A stretch of DNA of 64,000 bases from Allium sativum (GCA_030737875.1 CM060912.1:331068731-331132730); one strand, 5' to 3'. Counted from the first letter of the stretch, positions 33,957 through 46,371 are shown. Numbers and translations are program-made. The notes: generated by a model from the letters alone, not told the origin.

Positions 33957-34640
33957 TCTCACCTTTGGGATCCACTCCTCCATTCTTTATTTCTGAACGG
34001 TTCGGATTCGGATTTGATTCCAGAAATTCCAACGCAATCCTTTCCACGTGTTCATAGTAAAAATCACATCTTTACATCGCTATTATATAAATAAAAATCA
34101 TATTTTTATTTCTACTTCATATATATAATTATCGAATTTTTATCTCAAATCATATACATAAAAATCGAATTTTTATCTCTTTAAAAATCAACCCTTTTTC
34201 CTATATAAAAATCATATTTTTACATGATTAAAAACCCTATTTTTATTTAATTAAAATCCCTAATTTTATTTGATTAAAAACCCTACTTTGATTAAATAAA
34301 TAAAAATCAAAAGAAAACACTCACCGATGGAATCCGGCGTGGGGGAGGGAGAATGGCGTCGGTGGTGGAGCAAGGGAGGGGTGGCGGACGTCAGAGGTGG
34401 TCGGAGAATGGCTGCAGGTTGCGGCGCCTATTCTAGTGGCGGTGGAGGTCTCGTTTGGGGTGGAAAGGTTTGGGGGGTGCAGTTTTTCACAACGAAGGGG
34501 GGCGATGGTGGGGATCGGAGGCGGAGGGGGCCGACGCTTGGAACTGCAGCGGCGGTGGCTGCCGCGCGGTGGCACGATGGGAAGGGGGCTAGGGCTGAAC
34601 GATATCTATCGGGTTTTTTAATTTTATTTTATTTCATTTC
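33957..34640 (-). other. GC-rich exon-like block with two splice-donor motifs (5' LTR of B)
   Basis: On the minus strand a GC-rich block opens with MPPRGSHRRC at 34575 and stays open for 84 codons, proline-rich, to a TGA at 34321-34323 that lies inside the donor motif CG|GTGAGT (34319-34324). A second donor AAAG|GTGAGA is at 33957-33962. The arrangement resembles the 5' exon of a plant gene, captured or evolved as an LTR leader. No protein family recognised. Confidence 0.4.
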
Positions 34641-35585
34641 GTTTTCAGCGCGTTGACCAAATGAGAGAGGAAAGGGAGAATTTTAATAAATATATATTTT
34701 AATTATTAATTAATTCCACAAACACTTGTTTATCCATTCAGACCCCAAATCAAACCTAACGACTATCACCTTTATCTAAATACCCTCATTCTAAACACAA
34801 TGGAATATGTTGCGTAACCCAATTCGGATGTTATGACCAGTTTCCGCTAAATTTAAAATATAACTCATTATATTTTAAATTCAGACACGCATTTTAATTT
34901 ACCGGAGCCACATACAGACTCCAAAAATTCCAGAAAAATAAACTAGGTATGTTTTGATGATACGGTCCTAATAAAACTAATTTCGTTGAATTTGGAGACC
35001 ATTTGAAAAACAGTCATTTTCCAGTCGATAAAATTCAAACTGAAATTGCCAAACACGTTTTACTTTGCCACGCTCACATATTAATTCCAAAAATTATCAA
35101 TTTTGGAATCTAGAAATAATTTGACATCCCAGATCCAACAATGGTGGTTTCGTCGAAAACAGAGGTTGTTTGCAAAATCACCATTTTTAAGGACTATATT
35201 TCCATAACGACTATTCTGAATTTACAACTGGGCATATCTTTTTATTCCTGCTGTGAAATTTGGATTTTCGAATTCGTTGGAAAGATTTTTCCAAATAGAT
35301 TCAAATATTTTTGGTTTCACTAAAATCTAGTTTATTTTGAATCCTGTACATCCATTTGCAATTTGAAATCGAATTTTCAAACCACCGCTCCATTTCCAAT
35401 TCCTTTTATAATTTAAAAAAATATTTATATTCCAATTTCGATTTATATAAATATGTACGTTCTAATTATATTTAAAATAAATTTCTAGTCACTATTATTT
35501 AAAATAAGTCATTTTAAATATTCAAAATTCATTAAAATTGCCAAATAAATTTTTTAAATTGTTTCTGATTTTCCAAGTTGTTACA

Positions 35586-35666
35586 ATCTGGTAATTTCTG
35601 GTGCTTTGTTAGTTGACATGATATTTGTGTCAATAATCAGGATCGGGAATTAGTCGGTTCGTTACA
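35586..35666 (+). repeat. End of 5' LTR of element D
   Basis: GGTAATTTCTGG...GTTAGTTGACATG...GGTTCGTTACA matches the end of the 3' LTR at 43520-43601. The rest of this LTR lies left of element B and outside the window. Confidence 0.8.
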
Positions 35667-35667
35667 G

Positions 35668-35679
35668 AGGTATTAGAGC
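35668..35679 (+). promoter_or_regulatory. Primer-binding site of D (degenerate, iMet type)
   Basis: AGGTATTAGAGC, two mismatches to TGGTATCAGAGC. Confidence 0.75.
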
Positions 35680-37337
35680 TGAAGATTGAGTAGTAACCTT
35701 GGCTCCGTGCTGTAACTCAATAGAGATGGGTTAGTAATGCCCTAGATTGAGTTTGAGTGTATGTATACGAGATAGCGTATTTGTAATTATTATAAAAATG
35801 TTTTATATTGTCGTTGTTTATTAGTTGAGTGGTATATGAATTCCACATTGATGCGTTTAGCTTACGTGGTCAATAGAAATTTGTAAACACTTGGAAAAAA
35901 CAAATCGACATAATATTGCTTTATAGAGTTGGAAAATGAAATAAATTTTCCAAGATTTTATTTATAAAGGAATTTTCAAACTAATTATAGTTTGATGGAT
36001 TGTTGATTGATTGGTAGTTTTACCCGACTAATTATGGGTGTTAGCTACTTGTTGGATAAGAGTAATCTTAACATTTTGGGCATGGGTCGGGTAAGAAATA
36101 AACATGTTGATTTGTTTAAAATAAATTTAAACCAATAAGAACCCAGGTGAATTAAACTTATATAGAATTAAAATTATATAAGTGAAGTTTATAAACAAGG
36201 TTTATAAATGCAAAATGGATTCAAGTTGAGAATCAAGGATTTGAATATCCGGTGGATTTGGAAATGGTTTTCCAAAAGTTTTGGAACAGGGATGTTTTGA
36301 TTATTTTAAAGGAGTTTATGAAAATAAATGGACTTAAAGGATTTTGTAAGCATAATTCTTACTTGGGTCACTGTAAAATAATACCGTGGATGGTCATGAA
36401 CATCATTAGTGTTCATTTTCGAGTTTCTAAGTAAGACTTATAATTTTAAATAAGTTGATGGATTAAAACAAAATTTAGTTTTGAATCCAGAATTTATGAT
36501 TTTAAAACCCAGAATTTTGTTATGAAATTCTCAACCAAATTATTAAAATGAATTTGAGATGGTTATATATAACCCAATATAAATTGTATATGAATTAAAT
36601 ATACAAACGAGATGAACTAAGATTGAGTTCGAACCAGATTATGGAATTTAAAAACCAGGAATGTTGGAAGAAATATTTTCAAAAGTGTTTCGAAAATGTT
36701 ATAAAAGTATTTTAGAAAGTATTTGTATAAAAATCATTTTAAATGGATTTTAAATGTGTTAGAACACTGTAATCACTTCAGTCGTTGGATTGCAACGTCA
36801 TCGGTATTCTTTTTCGAGTTTCTAAGTTATGGATTGCTACCATAGTAAGATTGCTAATGAAAATTTGTTTGAGAAACAAGTTGCTTTGAGAATTCAAAAG
36901 TTTTGAATTGCTATGGTTTTATATATGAATAAATATATAAGATTTCAAACTGAATTGAATAAAAAACCCCAAAAATTTGAATTTTGAAATTTAAATTTAA
37001 CTTATGATGTTAAATAGATTGAAATGGTAAAAGTGAATCAAATGGGTTGAAATTAGATCGGATTAGTAATAGTCCCAAATAAAATTGAATACGATGGAAA
37101 AGAGAAATGTTTGAGATTCGAATTATTAAAATGAATTGGACATGTGGATAAGCAAGTTGAGTATATATATTGGATGTTGCTATTTATTGGATTAAAATTT
37201 GAACTCAAGCAGAATAAGTGGATTGATTTTGAAATAGAAATCAAGTTTAAATTATAGAATGGAAGTAAACTAATCAGCAAGTTGATTAGTTAATTAAAAA
37301 CTAAAAGTTGGATTGATTGGAAATCAATTTGAAATGG

Positions 37338-37400
37338 ATATATATATATATATATATATTATATATGTATGTATGTATGTTAGTGTGTGTGTGTGTATGT
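37338..37400. repeat. Compound microsatellite (TA)n(TATG)n(TG)n
   Basis: Three adjoining short-unit tracts in the interior of D. Confidence 0.9.
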
Positions 37401-38003
37401 TGAGCAGGTATGGAATGAAGAGAATGAAGAAGATAAATGGGATGCTCAACAAAAGATACATATTAAATTTAGCATGAGATTTTTATGAGCCTATTGGGCA
37501 AGCCGCTTGGCTTTGTGATTTTGTTTTGGATTGGAGAAGGTTGAGAGAGGCGAGTTGTAGTTGTACCGATTGAGCCATACAAAGGAGACGTAAACGAAAT
37601 TTTCCGAAAATTTAATGGGTTTGAAAATTTCTAAAAAAATTCTAATGATTAGAAATTGACTTGTCGAGGGTATAAGATATTAGAAAACCAGATGTGGTTA
37701 ATAAAATTTAGACCAAATGATAAAGTTAATAAATTGATTTAAAATCAATTTGAATAAATGTGGAAATATGCCGGAGAGCATACGGATTGAAGGTAAGAAT
37801 GTGATGATAGATTGTCCAAAAGTAGTGGATAGGTCAATTGAGATGAATCATTGGAATTTGAGTATAGGCATGAAAATTGAAAGTTCTATGTAAGAACCGA
37901 GTTGAGAAGATGTGAAGTGCAGATCTCAACCAAGTGGGTTGAGAGAAGTTGGAAGAGTTATAACATCTTTACTACTTAATAATTTTAGGGAAGAAATTCT
38001 TTC

Positions 38004-38016
38004 AAGGGGGAAGGAA
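38004..38016 (+). promoter_or_regulatory. Polypurine tract of D
   Basis: AAGGGGGAAGGAA directly before TGTATTATCCC. Confidence 0.85.
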
Positions 38017-40169
38017 TGTATTATCCCAGATTTTTAACGATTGAATGATTAATTTATTTAAATATTTAAATATCGATTTGGAGATTTCGATAACTTATTT
38101 TATTATTTAATTATTATAAACAGTGGAATGATAAATTTAATTTTGAAATAGTCAGAAATGAGCTGAATTTGCAATATTGTGTTAATTGGATAATTTATGA
38201 GATTAAATTGAGTTTAGATTCAATTTATAATAACGGATTTATTTATAAAAAAAAGTTTGAATGTATTAATTTTAATACAATTATAAACGAGCTCGTAATG
38301 TCGTGGTAGTTCATAGTTTTACATTTTGAACTTCAACTGAATGATTCGTTTTAAGTTGGATTTCTTTGAAACCAAAAACGTTCGAATCTAGTGAACTATA
38401 TTTTTCTAATAAAGGTGAAATTTTGAGATTTCGTCTTGTAGATTGTACGTTTTGTCCAAATCAAATTTTCATAAAGTCGTTATAGAATCGTTTATAAACT
38501 ATAATGATTTATTAAATAAAATAAAAGGATCCTATATAAAATGAATATCGATTTAAATCGGAATTTTGAAATGTCGAGTTATATATCCAAGTATGTTTAT
38601 TATGAAGCTAGATGGTATTTTATTTGGATATATACTATAATATTAATTTATTATTATTAAATCGAATTGTTTTTAGATTTGTTAATATTTTATTGGTTTT
38701 ATTAAAGCCTTAAAAATAGCCATTTTGCAAATGACCTCCGTTTTCAATGAAATGAAATTTATTAAATCCATGATTACTAATTATTGTTAGATTTCATGTT
38801 TTGTGCTAATCGGAGTTATATTGTGACCGTTCATAATTAAATTGTAAACCAATCAATAATTTGAATATAAAATAACACTTTATGAGCAAACGAACTCGGA
38901 TTTCGACGAAACAAGTTTCATTGCACCAGTAATGTCAAACTATAGCTGTATGTCCATTTTCATCTCAATTAGATATCGTATGTGATTATACAAATTTTTA
39001 AACGACAACTATAAACAGCGATTGGATAAAAATTAATAAAAAAATCAAATAAAAAATGTTTTCTCTATGCTGTAAACACCACTATCCTTACCCTACGTAT
39101 TTCTTCCTTAGTCAAAAAATTTCACAGCCACCATTCTCTTTTATTCTCAAGCCAAAACGTGAATTCATATATCATTATAAAATCAAATATAATCCTATAA
39201 ATCTTAATATAAATATTTTTGAACTTCTGCTATGATTCTATTCAAACTGGAATACATTTCTGTGGATTTCGAACAATATGTTGTTCGCCGGAAAGAAATA
39301 CGTGTGACCAAGGGTTGTAGCTTATGGGAATTTGAAGCTTTAATGCATGAAATGGGTGTTGGTTTTGGGTTGCTGATGAAATTTGGAGCTTGTTGGTAAA
39401 ATTTGGTTGAAGATGGTGATAATGGAGTTCGGTGTTCTTATACTGTAGGCAATATGGTGGGGTTGAAGTCACAACTTAATGCGTGCATGCGAGTTTACTA
39501 GAATTGGGATGGGTAGAAAGAGAAATAGATGAGATGAATATCGGTATTTTTAGTTGAATTTATAGTGGAGTAGAAATGGATGTTGACGCAATCATACATG
39601 CGACCATAGTGAGTTTTTGCGATTCGTTTCTATACACTGTGAAGTGGTAGAAAGACTAGAGGGAGGGTTAGTGTTTAAATTGGTAATTAGGGTTTTAATT
39701 AATTTACAAGTTAAGTTAATGACTTATGTATATGTACTTAAACTTGTAAAATTAATAAATTCTTCATACAGTATTAAAATATGATGAAACAAGATCTGTT
39801 AGGATCGTATGGACGCAGGCTACACAATGAAACTAGTTTGGAGCAATTTTACAGCTCGTCTCAATTTATGGTGAAATAAAACGCCTCATTGGATTAATCA
39901 ACGTTTATCGTTATTCAACGATAAAAGACCAATGTGAGTAAACTCACTAACTCCGTCCAGTTTAAAATATTATAAACATATTTTAATGTTGATGTATGAT
40001 GATTGAATGTTGTGTGATGATTATTTGGATGAATTGATGTGTTATTACCAATTTTTGCTATTATATACATTAGTTATATTTAGGCTTGGTAGTTGGATAT
40101 TCACGCACATTTTAGCGGATAAGACCCTATGCACTCTGAATAATAGCGGATGAACTTATATTCAGCGAT

Positions 40170-40189
40170 ATCCCACCTCGAAGTGGGAT
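40170..40189 (+). other. 7-bp hairpin in D LTR
   Basis: ATCCCAC-CTCGAA-GTGGGAT, perfect stem. Confidence 0.6.
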
Positions 40190-41739
40190 TGGTATTTTTT
40201 TATGTTGTCTAACATCTGTGAATGTAGGAAAAATAGGTTGGAGGGATCCAACTAGATTCCTCAAAATTATAACTGTTTGTTTTCATATATTGTGATATAT
40301 GATGTGTTAAATGTTCTATGAAATTTTTTGATGTGTTGGATGTTTGAATAGCATTGTCCCTAGATTAATTGGTATTTAAATACCGTAAAAATATATTTGA
40401 ATGAAACGAAAACTAATTTGGATATTTAAAAGGAAAATTCTATTTTTGCAAAATAGAAATTGAATTTCGAATGGCGATGAAATAATAACTTGTTTTTAAT
40501 AGTAAAACCAGTAGTTTGATTTGTAAACGATGTTTATAAATGAAGTGGAACAATCATCATAGGGTAATTTGGAAATGTAGATTCAAGAATGAATTTAAAG
40601 GGAATTTGGGAATCGTTTTAAAAAGGAAACGATGAAATAAATTCTGATGTTCGGAAAGTGAATAGAATTAAAATAAATTCATAATGATTCACAACTGGAA
40701 TTCGACTATGTCGAATCTTATATAAATAATTTATTTCTAGAAATTATATATTATAAAAAATAGATCTTGACAAGGAAATTTATATTTGATTCGAAACCAA
40801 TAATTTATATTTGAATATGAGGTTGATATAAGTTATAAACTTGTTAAATAAAATTAGCTAAAAGGTTGATATATAAGCGAGATTTGATATTGAATTAGAA
40901 GTTATTATATGACTCGAAAAATGGGATTTGAACCTATAATAGTATTTATAAATAAAATCAAGATTGATTTGATATAACGAGTCCATATTTATGTAAAGGA
41001 ATAGTATTCACAATTTAAAGTGGATAATGGTTTAAAAGCAAACATTTTGTAGATTGGAATAATTATAAAGGAAGTTGGTAATGGTTTGACAGTGAAAAAT
41101 TCAAAGTTGAATTTAGGATGAAAATAGAAATTGATTTGACCTAAAACGGTAAATTTTCTTTGAAGTTCAGAACGTTAATCGAATTGGGATTATTTGAAAA
41201 AGAGTCATCGAATAGAGATTATTCAAAAAAGAGTTATCGAATAGAGATTAATCGAAGGAGAGTTGTCGAATAAAGAGTATTCGAAAGAGAGTTATACATT
41301 GAAATTCGACTATATCGAATTCATGAAAGTACTGTTTACATTTCGTTTTTATTAAAGATTAATGAATTGTTCATTTATTTATTTAAATACTATTTTTTCA
41401 TATTAATGAATAAAAGATATATTTTAAGATTTAATATCTTGGAGCATGGATTTTAACACTATTGTTTAAAAAGTGGATTCTTAAATTGAATCCGAGAATT
41501 GTGTTAGCAATGTTTTTGTTGGTATTCGAAGTTATGAACTTTGTCTATTTCGAAGTTAAGAATGTTGTTCAATTAAGGTCTAAGAGGTAATTGTACCCCA
41601 ACTTGATTAATTTCATTTTTGACTGAGAAAAGGTTAAGGTTCGATGGCGAAGGTTGGTTAGAAATATAGTTAGTTAATGAGTAATTCATGGGTTGAGTTG
41701 TCGTAACAATGTTTTATACAAAATTAGTTTAAATCCGAG

Positions 41740-42060
41740 TGAATGAGTTTTGGAAATGTTTTTCAAATATAATCAGAGATGTTTTCAGAGCATAGAAAAT
41801 GAAATGATCAAGTTGAAGAAAATAAGAAGTGTGAATATATGGAAATGTTTTTCTAATTTTAATAACGTATATCTTCTAAATATTGAAATTAAGAAATGTG
41901 AAGAGATGGAAATGTTTTTTGATGTTAATAACATATATTTTCTAAATATAGAAAATTAGAATTCGTGAATATATGGAAACGTTTCCGAAGTTAATATAAG
42001 ATATTTTCTAGAATATAGAAAATAAATAGTTATCATAGATGGAAATGTTTTCGAAGAATC
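41740..42060 (+). repeat. ~80-bp tandem repeat in D LTR
   Basis: Four imperfect units containing ATGGAAATGTTTT and TTTTCTAAATATAGAAAA; the inner word is itself palindromic. Confidence 0.6.
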
Positions 42061-43601
42061 GGGAGAGGATAAACGAATTTTAAAGAATATCAGAGTAAAG
42101 ATATTGAAAGGAAATTGGGAAACGAATAAATTAATTTAAAGGGCTAAGTGTTGGTTAATGCTTCATTGACAGAGTTTCCATTTGGAAATAGAATCGTTGG
42201 TTGTATGTTGTTTCATTTGATTGTTAAATAACCGACTATCAAAGATTTAACCCATTTTATATTTCCGTTGTCAATATGAAGAGACCGAGATCAGGTTTAT
42301 TATCTTAAAACCAATCCATATGGAGATAAGTGTTGCAAATCAAATATGCCGATGATAATTGAAGATGAAGTAAAGTGCAAGGGATGTTATGTTAATCCTA
42401 GGTAGAAATTGCCTAAGATGGAATGATGGAATGGTGCCTTTGGTTTGTCCAGTCCCATGACAACTTGTATAAATGAACGTTTCAAAGAGTACACCTAATA
42501 GATCACGTGCAATTATCTCTTCAAACATATCTACGTTGGTGGCAAAGGAATAAGTTTCTCTTATCTTTATACCTATGATATTTTCGGGAAATCAATTTAT
42601 GATTTGGCGGGTTTAACGAAGTGACATTCAAAGTGAATGATGCTGTACTATTAAAGGGTAAGTATGGCCTTAAGCCGGGAAATGAAAAAAATCGGGTAGA
42701 CAGCATAGCTATGTGGGTCGCTCCTACCTGATCTAGAGAAAAATCCTTTTGCTTCTTTATTCTATCGATGTTATATGCTTTGGTAACGATTGCTGATCCC
42801 AACCGTTGGTGATAAGATATTGGATACACTCAACGAAATGTGTGACCATTCATGTGTGGCCCTAGTTACAAGATGTTCTTACTGAACTCGGTGTATTCCT
42901 CTCTAGAGATATACAATCATAAGGTGGTTTCATACCTTGTCATAGTTGGAAATCCATTCTCTAATAAGCTCCTTTGGGTTTAGATTGTTACTGAATTGAT
43001 TAGATACCATTATATTATCAGAATAGTGTTGATAAAAAGAATATTTTAGGTTTTCGTAAGTTAAAAACAATCTGTGTTTATATGTTGTTTGGTCTTACGA
43101 TTATCCTTTCTTTGAAAAGAAATTTTAAAAGTAAAACCAAGAAGTTGGAGTGTTCTCACACCAGTCCTATGACAGACCTAGAGTTTAATTTGTTTTGTTT
43201 TACCCTAAACTCTTGGGTGCCAAAATTTATACAGGTAGTCAACTAGTTGGGATTTTACAGATATACTTGGAGGAGCTTGCAGCAGGAGGCTTCAACATTA
43301 GATAGCTACTTTTATTTCCATTGTGATATGTTGTGTTGTAGTCTGATCAAGGTATGTATATATACAGACATATTTGTAATTCAAAAGTTACGTTATATAA
43401 TACTATTATTCGTTCCACTGTGAGATTTGTGTCTGCTCTGAATTTTGTGACATTCTGATCTTCGTTTCTTCTATTATAATTTTCTTTCTTTTTCTCACCC
43501 TCCAACTTCTTTCTATTAATGACCCGTAATTTCTGGGGCTTGTTTAGTTGACATGGAGTTTGTGCCGGTATTCAGGATCAGGAATTGGTCAGTTCGTTGC
43601 A

Positions 43602-43905
43602 GTTTTGCACTTCTAAAAATTCAAGCTGAAGTAAATAATTAGGAAGGAATTTTCTAATACTACCCATCGATCGGCTTACACATCACAATGTGATAACCTA
43701 TGCCGACTATGGTCCCAGGTTTATCAGGCCCGATCCGTTAGATTTAAAGGTCATAGCATTAATCACATGCGCCACAGCGTTTTATTTTCCCTAATCGGCG
43801 CGATGCATGCTCATTGCCTGCTGAAATGCACCCGTACCCCCCTCGTTCGAACATCTTACTATTCTGTTCAGTATAAGCGCGCCTCCACCTCCTCGTGAGA
43901 CGTCA
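43602..43905. other. Spacer between D and the inverted LTR fragment
   Basis: About 300 bp without gene. Moderate GC, resembles LTR sequence of element E in composition, but no second copy is in the window to prove it. Confidence 0.35.
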
Positions 43906-44163
43906 TGTAACGAACGCGAATTTTCGACCTCGGAAATAGACATACAACACCATGTCGATTATTTAAGAATAGAAAGTATTGGAACGTCAATAGAAAGAAT
44001 TTAGAGGGTGAGAAAAAGAAAGATAGAAAATTAGAGTAGAAGAAGAAGAACATAACAACAGAATCAGAGTAATATGAATCTCACAGCGGAACGAATAAAA
44101 TATAGTATACAACATAACATGGAAATACAAATATGTCATTTTTGTACGTATATATATACTGTT
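43906..44163 (-). repeat. Inverted fragment of a D-like LTR end
   Basis: Begins TGTAACGAAC, the reverse complement of the LTR end GTTCGTTACA. It then matches the reverse complement of about 43370-43601 (shared words GAGGGTGAGAAAAAGAAAGA, AATCTCACAG and GGAACGAATAA, CAAATATGTC). With the D 3' LTR end it forms an imperfect inverted repeat around a 304-bp spacer. Confidence 0.78.
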
Positions 44164-44189
44164 TATCCCTTAAAAACCGCACATATATT

Positions 44190-45459
44190 GGTTTATTAAG
44201 TCTGCGTAAGTATTATGGATCGGGCGTCATTAGGGTCGGTCATGCAAAATGCTTCTCAATATACTCAGACGGTCTATGAAAGGTCAGGGACGATCACACC
44301 CTACGAAGGGTTGATACGGCTGGGAAAGTTGCGCATATTAGAACGTTTGGGGGGTCCACTCAAACACAACCAGGTTTAGTCACATGGCATAGTTCGATCT
44401 TACAAAGAAGTAGCGCATGCAAGACCATCCCAAGAACGGCGTGACACAAATGCTCATACATCCTAGAAAGGTCACTCCGCTCATCCCCGTATCCGAGGGT
44501 TTGATTGAACAAAGCAAGGAGAAGAATTGCCCCCATCAGTCATATGAGAGTCCCAAGACACCAGGGATCACACACGCATTCTATGTCCACTTACAGATTA
44601 CAGCCCTAGTCGCTCGCTCCTCAATCTGTCATTACTATTTCAATCAGACGTTTTCCTCCAATTAAGGTGTTGATCGCCCATCCGCCTACAATCAAACACG
44701 ATCGCTTCAACCAACCCACTCGCCTGGATGGGATAGCTCACCTAAATATGTTCAGGACTTGGGAAGTCGCTCACTCTCACAGAGTCGTTCGCTCTTGTAA
44801 AGTCATTTTACTGGACAGTCAGGGACGGTTGCTGACAACTGGCTGTAGCCGGGCGGTGGCTTTTTAGTAGTTAATGGGACAGGCGATTCGGACGAATTCC
44901 AGTTCAAACCTCCATAAGTGCTCACTTATAAATAGGTCACACCCTCCACCAAGAAAGGGGGACCTCTAGCCATAATGAAGTGCTACCAAACTCCATCCTC
45001 AGCCATTTCAACCATGATCATGAACTCCAATCCCAAGGTCTTTCTTCCACTTGGCCACGGCGTCCATTCAAATCCTATAAATGAAAAAGATTGAAGACAT
45101 CCTCTTCCTCAATTGCTTATCCATCCTTTTCCTTCATAGATTCTGCCATTATTTCATCGAATATCGCGAATCTAAGCAAGATTTGTATGTAAAAGTGAGA
45201 ATATATTGAGAGAACAATGAGATGTATAAAAAACGAGAGTTGATGTATCTTGTAAATATCATCATGATAATGCAAATCAGCTTCACAGTGGATGTAGGCC
45301 TAGCTCAAGGCAGAACCACTCTAAAACCTCATCTCCATTTTGTTTCCTTCGCATTTTTACTTTTAATTGTTGTTGAATGTGGCTCCATTTATTTTCTAAC
45401 CGTATTGGTGAAGTACAATCCTTGTACCCTTGGTGTTTGAACCATTTTCGGTGAAAACA
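44190..45459 (+). repeat. 5' LTR of element E (left border uncertain)
   Basis: Holds a TATA box TATAAATA at 44938-44945 and ends in GGTGAAAACA, a common end of Tat-group LTRs just before TTTGGCRCCC. The 3' copy is not in the window, so the start cannot be fixed. Short ORFs at 44417-44867 and 45222-45440 look like chance. Confidence 0.6.
44938..44945 (+). promoter_or_regulatory. TATA box in element E LTR
   Basis: TATAAATA in CACTTATAAATAGGTC, a strong plant TATA match about 510 bp before the LTR end. Confidence 0.6.
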
Positions 45460-45478
45460 TTTGGCACCCACCATGAGG
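45460..45478 (+). promoter_or_regulatory. Primer-binding region of element E
   Basis: TTTGGCACCCACCATGAGG, similar to the TTTGGCGCCCACC sequence found after LTRs of plant Tat elements. The tRNA partner is not resolved. Confidence 0.55.
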
Positions 45479-45706
45479 CCAATTCTCATATCCTTCCTTC
45501 ACACTCCCCTCTAAATTTCAATAGCCTACCGTCAAAATCCTGAACCGCCCTTTTCCCTTGAAGCCGTGGCCGGTTCAAAGAAAAATAACAAATCCAGTAG
45601 AACTACCACGGCCGTTGGGGATGTTCGTGGTGACGAAACCATGCATAGAATTTGAATCAAGAAGTTGAAGAATCCTCCAGGCCATCTGTCACACGAGATG
45701 AATTGA

Positions 45707-46371
45707 ATGTTGGCTGTGACCGGTTTGAATGAAAAAATGGATGCCACAACCAAGATGATGATAGAAAGGCTTGATGCCTTGATTAATACTCTAGTCAATC
45801 TTCCACCACCAAATGCTGTGAACCATGCTGACAAAAGAGAGGACTCTTCAGCCTCAGACCTTAATCAACCTCACTTCTTAGTGGGAGATAAGGGGAAGGC
45901 CGACGTTGAGAAATCTAAGGTCTGATCTCCGCAACTTACAGAGAAGCGTGCGGCTCAAAGTACCGCAAATCCTACCAAAAGAACACCTCCCAAAAGAAAT
46001 GAAAGGCTTCGGAGCTCGAACTGCGCTTGCACCAGCAAAAACTTAGATGCAGTCCAGGGGAGCGAGCGAACGATGAGAAACGCATTGCAGATATGATCCA
46101 GCGAATAATGAAAGAAAAAACAACCCGGGAGGACGAAGAAAAAGAATGGAAATTTTCACCCAGTAAAAACCCATTTATAGAAAGGATCCGCTAAGCAAAA
46201 TTCCCCAAGAAATTCTTCCCCCCAACAATAGCGCCTTATTGTGGAACTGGGGATCTGAATATCTTCCTATTCAAATATGATCAGCACATGAATGGAGCCA
46301 GGACGACCGATGAGGTAAAGTGCTTATGCTTTCCTGTATGCCTGGAAGGTGTAGCCTCACTGTGGTTCACC
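45707..46371 (+). pseudogene. gag: gag of element E, N-terminal part (before element F)
   Basis: A 72-codon open stretch from 45707 (GLNEKMDATTKMMIERLDAL, coiled-coil-like) is followed by stops. The gag core resumes in another frame from about 46140 with PFIERIR, IAPYCGTGDLNIFL and CLEGVASLWF, typical of Tat-group gag. It stops at 46371, where element F is inserted between the Phe-Thr codons and the following Arg. Several frame changes show decay independent of the insertion. Confidence 0.78.
46367..46371. repeat. Target-site duplicate of element F (left), TCACC
   Basis: Identical to 62281-62285; the gag sequence of E reads on across the two sites. Confidence 0.93.

Larger units (their letters stand above)
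15978..35585 (-). mobile_element. Element B: minus-strand LTR element with ~6.1-kb LTR and ~1-kb interior
   Basis: Read on the minus strand: 5' LTR (35585 to 31077, then 20469 to 18865, split by element C), interior (18864 to 17888), 3' LTR (17887 to 15978, where element A cuts it). The right LTR segment 34070-35585 and the left segment 15978-17887 match each other. The LTR starts TGTAATAACCC or TGTAACAAC and is flanked inside by a polypurine tract and an iMet primer-binding site in the right places. B is inserted in the 5' LTR of element D. No coding capacity is seen in the interior. Confidence 0.8.
31077..35585 (-). repeat. 5' LTR of element B, start-proximal part
   Basis: Continues the B LTR on the far side of element C; ends (plus strand) GTTGTTACA at 35585. 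Very AT-rich, with several repeated words (GGGTTAAAGAACAA, AAACCCAAA). The part 34070-35585 matches 15978-17887 of the other LTR. Hairpins at 33647-33671 and 33858-33880, GC-rich block at 34320-34640, possible donors at 34319-34324 and 33957-33962. No gene in 31077-33950: open stretches there are short and without recognisable motifs. Confidence 0.78.
35667..38016 (+). mobile_element. Interior of element D (2350 bp, no gene seen)
   Basis: Begins with the degenerate primer-binding site AGGTATTAGAGC (35668-35679, 10 of 12 matches). AT-rich; longest open stretches are 60-75 codons on either strand without motifs. A (TA)n/(TATG)n/(TG)n compound microsatellite lies at about 37338-37400. It ends with GGGAAGAAATTCTTTC and the purine tract, a diverged form of the chromovirus GGGGACGAAATCC end. 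Confidence 0.72.
35586..43601 (+). mobile_element. Element D: LARD-like LTR element with non-coding interior
   Basis: An 81-bp end of the 5' LTR (35586-35666) survives right of element B; interior 35667-38016; 3' LTR 38017-43601. The LTR ends TTCGTTACA or TTCGTTGCA and the 3' LTR starts TGTATTATCCC. The primer-binding site and purine tract are both recognisable though mutated. No gag or pol words were found in the interior. It is AT-rich and old-looking. Confidence 0.78.
38017..43601 (+). repeat. 3' LTR of element D (5585 bp)
   Basis: AT-rich. A donor-like CCAAT|GTGAGTAA lies at 39934-39939 and a possible acceptor GATTTTACAG at 43251-43260, 341 bp before the LTR end. A hairpin ATCCCAC/GTGGGAT is at 40170-40189. 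The segment 43150-43240 is shared with the B LTR. A run of ATATGGAAATG-type repeats with TTTTCTAAATATAGAAAA words lies at 41750-42060. No gene is recognised anywhere in it. Confidence 0.8.

Noticed and set aside
35586..35590. ATCTG as target duplicate of element B
   Set aside because: The partner lies outside the window, and the same ATCT also follows the other LTR as part of its purine-tract side, so the match cannot be used.
44417..44867. Two ORFs (82 and 66 codons) as host genes
   Set aside because: They lie in the element E LTR, have no recognisable motif and flank no gene-like signals.
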